Source: Mageeibacillus sp. UBA6980 (GTDB lineage: Bacteria > Bacillota > Clostridia > Saccharofermentanales > Saccharofermentanaceae). From it: a DNA stretch of 31,256 bases. This document shows, piece after piece, positions 1 to 7,900 of this stretch. The first letter of the stretch is position 1, and every line of letters starts with the position of its first letter. Below the pieces are notes generated by a model, which searched no databases, was not told the origin of the DNA, and saw nothing but the letters and a program-made list of their open reading frames with translations. Made by a program: the position numbers and the translations under genes. The stretch spans positions 1-31,256 of the forward strand of contig DJYK01000016.1 of NCBI GenBank assembly GCA_002450095.1, read 5' to 3'.

Positions 1-34
1 TTATGCAGTCCTGAGGGTACAAACTCTCAACCAT

Positions 35-151
<117 letters not shown>

Positions 152-157
152 TAATAT

Positions 158-233
158 TCCTCAATAGCTCAGTCGGTAGAGCGTTCGGCTGTTAACCGAA
201 ATGTCACAGGTTCGAGTCCTGTTTGAGGAGCCA
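158..233 (+). tRNA. tRNA-Asn (GTT anticodon)
   Basis: A full cloverleaf can be drawn. The acceptor stem pairs TCCTCAA (158-164) with TTGAGGA (223-229), followed by discriminator G230 and an encoded CCA (231-233). The anticodon stem is TTCGG/CCGAA around loop CTGTTAA, placing GTT at 191-193. The T-arm shows the GGTTCGAGTCC signature. It lies directly after the 5S gene and is presumably co-transcribed with the rRNA operon. Confidence 0.97.
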
Positions 234-236
234 CAT

Positions 237-274
237 AAGACCTTTTCTCATTTGAGGAAAGGTCTTTTGTTTTG
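237..274 (+). terminator. Intrinsic terminator of the rRNA/tRNA operon
   Basis: AAGACCTTT pairs with AAAGGTCTT (237-245 with 258-266) around a short loop region, followed by the T-rich run TTTTGTTTTG. Its position four bases after the tRNA CCA makes it the end of the rRNA operon. Confidence 0.85.
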
Positions 275-291
275 TCTTAAATGTCCTATAT

Positions 292-320
292 CTGACAAAA
301 TTAACACTTATTTTTTATAT
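292..320 (+). promoter_or_regulatory. Possible promoter of the phosphorylase-like gene
   Basis: CTGACA (292-297) and TTATAT (315-320) are separated by 17 bases, about 60 bases upstream of the start codon at 379. The -10 match is only moderate. It lies just after the rRNA operon terminator, where a new promoter is needed. Confidence 0.4.
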
Positions 321-378
321 ACGCTCGAGTCAGGCTGTTATCATCAAGTTATAAATTGTTTTGCTTGGGAGGTTCAAG

Positions 379-3300
379 ATGCTTGACGAATATAAAAGAT
401 TCATAATCGATGAATATGGGAAAAAGCCTGTTTTCGCGAGTTTCTTGCCCGGATTATCCGGTAAGAACGGTATCCCCATTTGGTCTTTCTACTGTAACCG
501 CGGTCAGGGAATCACTTCCTTCGGTACCGAGAACAAGGACAATTCCATTATGGAGTTCTATCCCGCTCATGCAGCATATCAGTTAGTCAGCACTCACGGC
601 TTCAGGACTTTCATTAAGATCAGAGGCAAAGTCCGTGAAGCCTTTGCCGGGAGCGATTCGAAGACACGTATGTATATCGGATTTAATACATTCTCTATCG
701 AGGATGAGAAAGACGGCATACTTACGGAAGTCTCATATATGACTCTCCCGTCCGAGACCACAGGCGGACTCGTAAGGATAGTCAGGGTAACTAATAGAAA
801 TGACAGTCCTGTTGATATCAGTGTTATGGACGGTATGCCTGCTTTAAACCCTTATGGTGTTTCCATGCAGGATCAGAAGGAACTGGGACAGACGGTTACG
901 GCCTGGATGCAGGTTGAAGACCATAAGACAGGACTTCCTTATTACCGTGTACGGGCAAGTATCGTTGATTCCATCGATGTCAAGGAGATCACAAAGGGTA
1001 ATTTCGCATTCTCGTTTAATGATGAAGGGACGCTCCTTCCTGTTATCGTGGATCCCGAGGTCATATTCTCTTATGATCTGTCTTTCATAGATCCCGTGTC
1101 TTTCAGGGACGGAACTTATAAGGATAAGACTCAGAATATCAGTAATAATGTCCCTTGCGCGTTCTTCTCTCAGGAAAAGACACTGGGAGCGGGAGACAGT
1201 CTGGTATTTTTTGAAGTTTACGGCAACAGCAACGGCAAAAAGAGGCTTAAGGATCTTGCTTTGAAGATCACGAATGAAGGCGCTTCCTCTTATTTCTGGC
1301 GTAAGTGGGATGAGGCTTCGGCCATGGCGGATGAGATAATCTCCGTTATCGACACGAAGACCGGAGATCCGACATTCGATGCTTACTGTAAGCTTACTTA
1401 TCTCGATAACTGCTTAAGAGGAGGATTCCCGGTAAAGCTCGGAGACAAAGTCTTCTATATGTATTCCAGAAAGCACGGAGATATCGAGAGAGACTACAAT
1501 TATTTTACTATTGCTCCGGAGTTCTTTACCCAGGGCAATGCCAGTTTCCGGGATATCTGCCAGAACAGAAGATGCGATATAATGTTTACCCCTTACACGG
1601 GGCAGATGAACGTAAAGATGTTCTTAAGCCTCATTCAAAGCGACGGTTTCAATCCTCTTAAGATATCGGAAGCAAGATTTACGATGCCGGAGGAGAAGGC
1701 GGCGCTTTATGACCCTCAGCTTAAGGATCTTTTGACTCATCCTTTTACGCCGGGTTCCCTGGCAGATAAGATGATAAGCCTCGGTCAGGAAGACAAGATA
1801 GACGAGGTGGTCGGATCCGCGCTTACCGATTCCGTTGCCGAGATCAATTCCGAATTCGGAGAAGGATACTGGACGGATCACTGGATCTACACTTTGGATC
1901 TCGTTGAGTCTTATCTGCGTGTATATCCCGACCGTAAAAACGATCTTCTGTGGGGACAAAAAGACTGCACGTATTTTGACACCAAGTGCTTTGTAAACCC
2001 GAGACACTTAAGGTATGAGGAAACCTCGAAAGGACTTCGTCAGTATCACCCGATCAGGGAGCTTCCGGATAAGAAGAACAAAGGAAAGCTTATGACAGAC
2101 CCGTCGGGAAACGTTATCAGGGTTACGGCCGGTGAGAAGCTCCTGCTCCTTTGTGCGATCAAGTTCATGACTCTCGATTCATACGGCATGGGCGTCGAGA
2201 TGGAAGGCGGAAGACCCGGCTGGTATGACGCTCTTAACGGCCTTCCGGGATTGTTCGGTTCGTCCGTTAACGAATCCATGGAGGTCGTAAGATATCTCGA
2301 ATTCATGATCGATTCCTTGCCGGCCGGACAGAAGATATCGCTCTCTTCTGAGGTCGCGGGATTATTAAAGTCGATCGATGCCCTTAAGCTTAACGGCTGG
2401 CAGGACATAAAGACATGGAATGATCTTAACGATATAAAAGAAGCGTATAGAGAGGCCACATCAGACGGATTCTCGGGGCAGACTGAGGATGTTGATGCGG
2501 TATGGCTTAAAGAACTTCTTTCCCTGATGAGACAGATCGTAAAGAGAGGTATCGCCAGGGCCAGAGCTCTCGGCGGCGGCAAGATGCCCTCGTATTTCTC
2601 CTTTGATGCGGTCGATTACGAGAAGACCGAAGACGGGATATACGTGCATTCGTTTAAGCCGGTCGTTGTTCCGAGATTCCTGGAGTCTTATGTTCACAAT
2701 TTCAGATTGAAGCATTCGGATGACAGGCGTAAGCAGCTTTATAACGAGGTCAGAGACGGTCTTTATGACGAGAAACTCAAGATGTATAAGGTTAACGAGT
2801 CACTTGCGAATGCGTCCTTTGAACTCGGAAGATGCAAAGCCTTTACACCGGGCTGGCTCGAGAACGAATCGATCTGGCTTCATATGGAGTATAAGTATCT
2901 TCTCGAGCTCATCAAGAACGGACTTTATGAGGAGTTTATGAAGGATTTCCACAACTGTGCGGTTCCTTTCCTTGATCCTGATGTTTACGGAAGATCCACT
3001 CTTGAGAATTCCTCGTTCATAGCATCTTCGGCTAATCCCAATCCGAATATCCACGGAAGAGGCTTTGTAGCAAGGCTATCGGGGTCAACGGCTGAGTTTA
3101 TCGATATGTACGAGATAATGATGTTCGGAAGAAGTATCTTTACTTATTCCGAGAGTGAAGGACTGATATTTGCACCCAAGCCTTTGATCCCTTCTTACCT
3201 TATAGGCGATGATCTCACGATCAGGACCAGGCTTCTCGGTACGACAGAGGTTATCTACAGACTTCCTTCGAAGAAGGATTATATCCCTGGGAAGTATTCG

Positions 3301-3414
3301 GTGACCGGCATTAACGCGGACGGAAAGCTCACTTCGGGTTCTTATATCAGCGGCGACGAAGCCGAAGCCATAAGGGTCGGAAATGTTAAGCGCATAGAGA
3401 TTACGCTCGGGTGA
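379..3414 (+). CDS. Glycoside phosphorylase-like protein (GH94/GH149/GH161-type)
   Basis: A 1011-residue protein that looks like the large inverting glycoside phosphorylases, which split beta-glucosidic bonds with phosphate to release a sugar 1-phosphate. The N-terminal part (about residues 1-300) has the aromatic, glycine-rich beta-sandwich character of this group (ASFLPGLSGKNGIPIWSFYC). The central part has the helical-barrel features FYMYSRKHGDIERDYNYF and GYWTDHWIYTLDLVESYL. The segment GGRPGWYDALNGLPGLFG places Asp617 where GH94 enzymes carry the general-acid Asp of their W-x-D-x-M/L-N motif; this alignment is my inference. No signal peptide is visible, so it should be cytosolic and act on imported oligosaccharides. 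The ATG at 379 is chosen because GGGAGG at 367-372 lies six bases upstream; an in-frame TTG at 361 has no ribosome site. It is about 200 residues longer than typical GH94 enzymes, nearer to GH149/GH161. The exact family and substrate (cellobiose, laminarin-type or other) cannot be settled by eye. Confidence 0.72.
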   Translation: MLDEYKRFIIDEYGKKPVFASFLPGLSGKNGIPIWSFYCNRGQGITSFGTENKDNSIMEFYPAHAAYQLVSTHGFRTFIKIRGKVREAFAGSDSKTRMYIGFNTFSIEDEKDGILTEVSYMTLPSETTGGLVRIVRVTNRNDSPVDISVMDGMPALNPYGVSMQDQKELGQTVTAWMQVEDHKTGLPYYRVRASIVDSIDVKEITKGNFAFSFNDEGTLLPVIVDPEVIFSYDLSFIDPVSFRDGTYKDKTQNISNNVPCAFFSQEKTLGAGDSLVFFEVYGNSNGKKRLKDLALKITNEGASSYFWRKWDEASAMADEIISVIDTKTGDPTFDAYCKLTYLDNCLRGGFPVKLGDKVFYMYSRKHGDIERDYNYFTIAPEFFTQGNASFRDICQNRRCDIMFTPYTGQMNVKMFLSLIQSDGFNPLKISEARFTMPEEKAALYDPQLKDLLTHPFTPGSLADKMISLGQEDKIDEVVGSALTDSVAEINSEFGEGYWTDHWIYTLDLVESYLRVYPDRKNDLLWGQKDCTYFDTKCFVNPRHLRYEETSKGLRQYHPIRELPDKKNKGKLMTDPSGNVIRVTAGEKLLLLCAIKFMTLDSYGMGVEMEGGRPGWYDALNGLPGLFGSSVNESMEVVRYLEFMIDSLPAGQKISLSSEVAGLLKSIDALKLNGWQDIKTWNDLNDIKEAYREATSDGFSGQTEDVDAVWLKELLSLMRQIVKRGIARARALGGGKMPSYFSFDAVDYEKTEDGIYVHSFKPVVVPRFLESYVHNFRLKHSDDRRKQLYNEVRDGLYDEKLKMYKVNESLANASFELGRCKAFTPGWLENESIWLHMEYKYLLELIKNGLYEEFMKDFHNCAVPFLDPDVYGRSTLENSSFIASSANPNPNIHGRGFVARLSGSTAEFIDMYEIMMFGRSIFTYSESEGLIFAPKPLIPSYLIGDDLTIRTRLLGTTEVIYRLPSKKDYIPGKYSVTGINADGKLTSGSYISGDEAEAIRVGNVKRIEITLG

Positions 3415-3420
3415 TATAAT
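3412..3420 (+). promoter_or_regulatory. Extended -10 promoter for the cupin gene
   Basis: TGATATAAT is a perfect extended -10 element (TGn plus TATAAT). Its TGA is also the stop codon of the preceding gene. No good -35 is present, as is usual for extended -10 promoters. A start near 3427 would leave a leader of about 27 bases before the cupin ATG at 3454. Confidence 0.5.
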
Positions 3421-3453
3421 GCTTGTGGTATATTCGGAAAAGGAGATAAAAAG

Positions 3454-3789
3454 ATGCTTATAGATTTTAGTAAGATGGAAGAAGAAGCAAAGCCTAATTT
3501 CAAGGGCGGAGAGAAAGAGTATAACGTCAAAACGTTTGATGACGGCACAAACAAGATCATGAAGGGCCGTCTCGTTCCGGGCGCTTCCATAGGATTCCAT
3601 ACGCATGAGACAGACCAGGAGATCATCTATTTTCTTGAGGGTGAAGGCACTGTAGTCGATGCGTCCGGCAATACGGTAGATACCTTTAACCCGGGCGAGG
3701 TCCACTACTGTGCGAAGAACGAGAGCCATTCTCTTGTTAACAAAGGGATCGAGGATCTTTTGTTCTTTGCCGTAGTTACAAAGGTTTAA
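3454..3789 (+). CDS. Small single-domain cupin protein
   Basis: A 111-residue protein that is one cupin barrel. Cupin motif 1 is visible as G-ASIGF-HTH-ETDQ-E-IIYFLEG, with the two His and the Glu that bind a metal. Motif 2 follows around PGEVHYCAKNESHSLVN, with the third metal-ligand His. The fold covers most of the chain and no other domain is attached. Small cupins of this type include sugar isomerases, dioxygenases and ligand-binding proteins, so the reaction is unknown. AGGAG at 3441-3445 precedes the ATG. It follows the phosphorylase-like gene by 39 bases, which could hint at a role in sugar handling, but it appears to have its own promoter. Confidence 0.8.
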   Translation: MLIDFSKMEEEAKPNFKGGEKEYNVKTFDDGTNKIMKGRLVPGASIGFHTHETDQEIIYFLEGEGTVVDASGNTVDTFNPGEVHYCAKNESHSLVNKGIEDLLFFAVVTKV

Positions 3790-3798
3790 ATTTACTGT

Positions 3799-3826
3799 TT
3801 TACATCACGCTTAAGTGTGATATATT
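3799..3826 (+). promoter_or_regulatory. carAB-dapF promoter with a dyad filling the spacer
   Basis: TTTACA (3799-3804) and TATATT (3821-3826) are 16 bases apart; TATTAT at 3823-3828 is an alternative -10 with an 18-base spacer. The 16 bases between -35 and -10, TCACGCTTAAGTGTGA (3805-3820), form an imperfect palindrome with only one mismatched pair, so a repressor bound there would sit between the two promoter boxes. No regulator for it is identifiable in the window. Confidence 0.65.
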
Positions 3827-3846
3827 ATCTGCAATAATTAAGCAAC

Positions 3847-3882
3847 GGGGCTTTTCTTTTACGGGAGAAATGCCCCTTTTTT
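3847..3882 (+). terminator. Intrinsic terminator inside the carA leader
   Basis: GGGGC (3847-3851) pairs with GCCCC (3872-3876), extended by TTTCT/AGAAA (3853-3857 with 3866-3870) and followed by six T residues (3877-3882). It can end transcripts of the cupin gene, but it also lies downstream of the carA promoter, so it could attenuate carAB. No PyrR-binding leader or alternative antiterminator could be recognised in the short leader. Confidence 0.75.
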
Positions 3883-3908
3883 AAGACGATAATCCGTAAG
3901 GAGGCTTT

Positions 3909-4982
3909 ATGAGCGGAAAACGGTATCTGGTTCTTGCGAACGGAAAAGTGTTCGAGGGAGAAGCGATCGGCGCCGAAGGCGAGGTCATCTCCGAGATCGT
4001 ATTTACAACTTCGATGACGGCATATCTGGAGACTCTGACCGACCCGAGTTATAAAGGTCAGACGGTAGTTCAGACATTTCCTCTTATAGGAAATTACGGC
4101 ATAATCACTCCCGATAAGGAAGGGCAGAAGCCTTATGTCTCGGGTTATATCGTGAGGACCGCATGTGATACGCCTTCTAATTTCAGGTGTGAGCAGACTC
4201 TGGATTCGTATCTTAAGGAAAACGGCATTCCGGGTATCAGAGGTATAGATACGAGAGCCCTTACCAAGATATTAAGACAATACGGAACGATGAACGGTAT
4301 GATCTGCGACGATCCTTCCCATGCCGATCCGGAACTTATAAAAGCCTATGTGATCAAAGATCCCGTTAAGGAAGTATCGGTAAAGGAAAAGAAGGTCTGC
4401 GAGCCCGAAGGACAGAAGAGAGCAACGGTAGTCCTTATTGATTACGGCGTTAAGTTCAACATAATACGCAATCTTACCAAAAGAGGCTGTGAAGTCCATC
4501 TTTGTCCGTCAGACATTACCGCAGATGAGATAGAGAAGATCGGACCCGACGGCCTTTTCCTGTCGAACGGTCCCGGAGACCCCGAAGACAACAAAGAGGC
4601 CATAGAAGTCCTTAAGGAACTTAGAAAGAAAAACTATCCTACAATGGGCATCTGCTTAGGACACCAGCTTCTGGCGCTCTCGCACGGATTTAAGACCGGA
4701 AAGCTTCATTACGGCCACCGGGGCGCGAATCATCCGGTGCGTAACGAGGAGACCGGAAGGATATATATCAGCTCGCAGAATCACGGTTATGAGGTCTTAA
4801 GTGACAGCATTGACGAGACTGTGGCCAGGGAGCTTTTTGTAAACGTTAATGACGGCACAAATGAGGGAATCAGGTATCTCAATGAGAACGCTTTTTCCGT
4901 GCAGTTCCATCCGGAAGCCTGCGGAGGACCTCAGGATACGGAGTTTCTCTTTGACGAATTCATGAAGATGATGGGAAGGTAA
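3909..4982 (+). CDS. carA: Carbamoyl-phosphate synthase small subunit (glutaminase)
   Basis: A 357-residue class I glutamine amidotransferase subunit that hydrolyses glutamine and passes ammonia to the large subunit for carbamoyl phosphate synthesis, the first step towards pyrimidines and citrulline/arginine. The N-terminal CPSase small-chain domain begins with the typical LVLANGKVFEGEAIG and contains TSMTAYLETLTDPSYKGQ. The C-terminal amidotransferase domain carries the nucleophile Cys249 in MGICLGHQLLAL and the His-Glu pair in VQFHPEACGGPQD, so the catalytic triad is intact. Length is normal for CarA. AAGGAGG ends at 3904, five bases before the ATG at 3909. Its stop is four bases before the carB-dapF start, so the two subunits should be translated together. 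Confidence 0.97.
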   Translation: MSGKRYLVLANGKVFEGEAIGAEGEVISEIVFTTSMTAYLETLTDPSYKGQTVVQTFPLIGNYGIITPDKEGQKPYVSGYIVRTACDTPSNFRCEQTLDSYLKENGIPGIRGIDTRALTKILRQYGTMNGMICDDPSHADPELIKAYVIKDPVKEVSVKEKKVCEPEGQKRATVVLIDYGVKFNIIRNLTKRGCEVHLCPSDITADEIEKIGPDGLFLSNGPGDPEDNKEAIEVLKELRKKNYPTMGICLGHQLLALSHGFKTGKLHYGHRGANHPVRNEETGRIYISSQNHGYEVLSDSIDETVARELFVNVNDGTNEGIRYLNENAFSVQFHPEACGGPQDTEFLFDEFMKMMGR

Positions 4983-4986
4983 GATT

Positions 4987-7900
4987 ATGCCGCTCGATAG
5001 AAGTATTAAGAAGGTTCTTGTTATAGGTTCGGGCCCGATCGTAATAGGTCAGGCAGCTGAGTTTGATTACGCGGGAACGCAGGCGTGCCGGGCACTGAGG
5101 CAGGACGGCATAGAGATCGTCCTCATTAACTCGAATCCTGCCACGATCATGACCGATAAGTCGATGGCCGATAAGATCTACCTCGAGCCGTTGACGCTTA
5201 CGACGGTCAAGAGAGTAATAGAGACCGAGCGTCCCGACGCGATCCTGTCCGGGCTCGGAGGTCAGACCGCACTGACGCTGTGTATGGAGCTTGCCAAGTG
5301 CGGTTTTTTGACCGAGCACAACGTGAAGCTTCTGGGATCCTCTCCCGAGTGTATCGACAAGGCTGAGGACAGACAGATCTTCAAGGATACGATGGAAGCC
5401 ATAGGTCAGCCGGTTATCCCTTCCGAGGTCGTAAATACGGTTGAGGACGCTTTGGCGTTTGCAGCAAAGATAGGTTACCCGGTCATCGTAAGACCCGCAT
5501 TTACATTGGGAGGAACCGGCGGCGGTATCGCTAATGACGAGGCTGAACTTAAAGAGACAGCAAGGACCGGTCTTGCCGCAAGCCCCATCACCCAGATCCT
5601 GGTAGAAAAGGGTATCGCAGGCTGGAAGGAGATCGAGTTCGAGGTCATAAGAGATAAGGCAGGCAACACGGTTACTGTCTGCTCGATGGAGAATATGGAC
5701 CCGGTAGGCGTACATACCGGAGACTCCATAGTAATAGCACCTGCGGTCACGCTTTCCGATAAGGAATACCAGATGCTCCGTACAGCATCATTAAAGATAA
5801 TAGAGGCGTTAGGCGTCGAGGGAGGATGTAACTGTCAGTTTGCGCTCGAGCCCAATTCATTCGAGTATGCGGTAATCGAAGTCAACCCCCGAGTATCGAG
5901 GTCTTCTGCGCTCGCGTCGAAAGCGACCGGTTATCCGATCGCCAAGGTAGCGACGAAGATCGCTCTGGGCTATAGGCTCGATGAGATCAAAAACGCCGTT
6001 ACCGGCAATACTTATGCGGCATTCGAGCCTGCACTCGATTATGTGGCGGTAAAGTTCCCGAAGTGGCCCTTTGACAAGTTTGTCTATGCGAAGAGAAATC
6101 TCGGTACGCAGATGAAGGCGACAGGCGAGGTCATGGCGATCTCCGATACGTTCGAATCCGCCCTGATGAAAGCGATACGAGGCGCCGAGATATCTGCAGA
6201 TCATGTAAGGATCGATAAGTTTAAGGATTTATCCGATGAACAGATAAAGATCGGTTATTCCGAGCCTACAGACGAGAGACTTTTCTATATCGGCGAGGCT
6301 TTGTACAGAGGCATTTCCTGCGAGACGATCCACGAAGTAACAAAGATCGATATGTGGTTTTTGAAGAAGGTTCAAAAGCTCATTGACTTTGAGAAGAAGA
6401 CAGAGGGCAGACCCGTTACGGCTGAAGAGTATATCGAGGGCAAGAAGCTGGGCTTTGTCGATAAGACCATAGAGAAAATAAGCGGCAATGAGATCGACCC
6501 TTCGTTTAAGATCTACCCGACATATAAGATGGTTGATACCTGCGCGGGCGAATTTGCAGCCACGACTCCGTATTTCTACGGCACATATAACCTTCCCGAG
6601 GAAGGCGGCGAGAACGAGGCCGACTTAAAGTTCGAACCGGAAGAGCAAAGGGAGAAAAAGACGATAATCGTTATTGGCTCGGGACCGATAAGGATCGGTC
6701 AGGGCATCGAGTTCGACTATGCGGCGGTTCATTGTGTGCATGCTCTCCAGGATCTGGGCTTCAGAGTAGTAATAATAAACAATAACCCCGAGACGGTATC
6801 GACCGATTTCGATACGGGAGACAGGCTCTATTTTGAGCCTCTGACACCTGAGGATGTCATGAACATCATCCGTCAGGAAAACCCGTACGGAGTTGTTGTT
6901 GCATTCGGAGGTCAGACTGCGATCAAGCTTACAAAGACGCTTTCTGCCAATAATATAAACATCATCGGAACATCTGCCGATTCGATCGATATGGCTGAAG
7001 ACAGGGAACGTTTTGACGAGCTTCTCGAGAGACTTGATATTGCCCGTCCTAAGGGATATTCGGTCCTTACGCTTGAGGAGGCTTTGGAAGCTGCAAAGAA
7101 GCTTCAGTACCCCGTACTCTTAAGACCTTCTTATGTTCTCGGCGGACAGAATATGATCATCGCTTTCGACGACGATGACGTCAACGAGTACATGAAGATA
7201 ATCCTCTCGCAGGGTATTGAGAATCCGGTTCTTATCGATAAGTATATCCAGGGCCGTGAGATCGAGGTCGATGCCATCTACGACGGCAAGGATGTCCTTA
7301 TTCCCGGCATTATGGAGCATGTCGAGAGGACCGGTATCCATTCGGGAGACTCTATCGCGATCTATCCTGCCAAGCACATTTACGACAACATGGCAAAGAA
7401 GCTCGTCGACACGACGAAAGCTCTGTGCGAAGGCCTTAACTCCACAGGTATAGTTAATATACAGTATATCGTTAAGGATGAGAGGATCTATGTCATAGAA
7501 GTCAACCCGAGAGCTTCAAGAACTGTTCCTTATATGAGCAAGGTTACCGGTGTCCCTATGGTAGATGTCGCTATCGCGGTATCTCTCGGAACGAGGCTTG
7601 CCGATATGGACTACGGTACGGGCTTCTACAGACAGTCTCCTTATACTGCCGTCAAGGTTCCGGTATTCTCATTTGAGAAGCTTACGGATGTAGATACGCA
7701 GCTCGGACCGGAAATGAAGTCCACAGGAGAAGTCTTAGGTGTCGGACGTAACCTCTCGGAGGCATTGTATAAGGGTCTTGTTGCAGCAGGCTACAAGATG
7801 TATAAGTCGGGCGGAGTATTTATCACCGTCCGCGATTCCGATAAGCTCGAGATCGTCGAGATCGCGAAGAAATTCGATACTTTGGGCTTCAAGCTCTATG

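Noticed and set aside
361..378. Upstream TTG start for the phosphorylase-like gene
   Set aside because: The frame would start before its own Shine-Dalgarno sequence (367-372); ATG 379 is correctly spaced.
201..386. Small open frame of 61 codons over the tRNA-Asn gene
   Set aside because: It runs through the tRNA and the operon terminator, has no ribosome site and no protein-like composition.
3833..3908. PyrR-type or T-box leader riboswitch before carA
   Set aside because: The leader is too short and lacks the conserved PyrR-binding or T-box sequences; only a simple terminator hairpin is visible.
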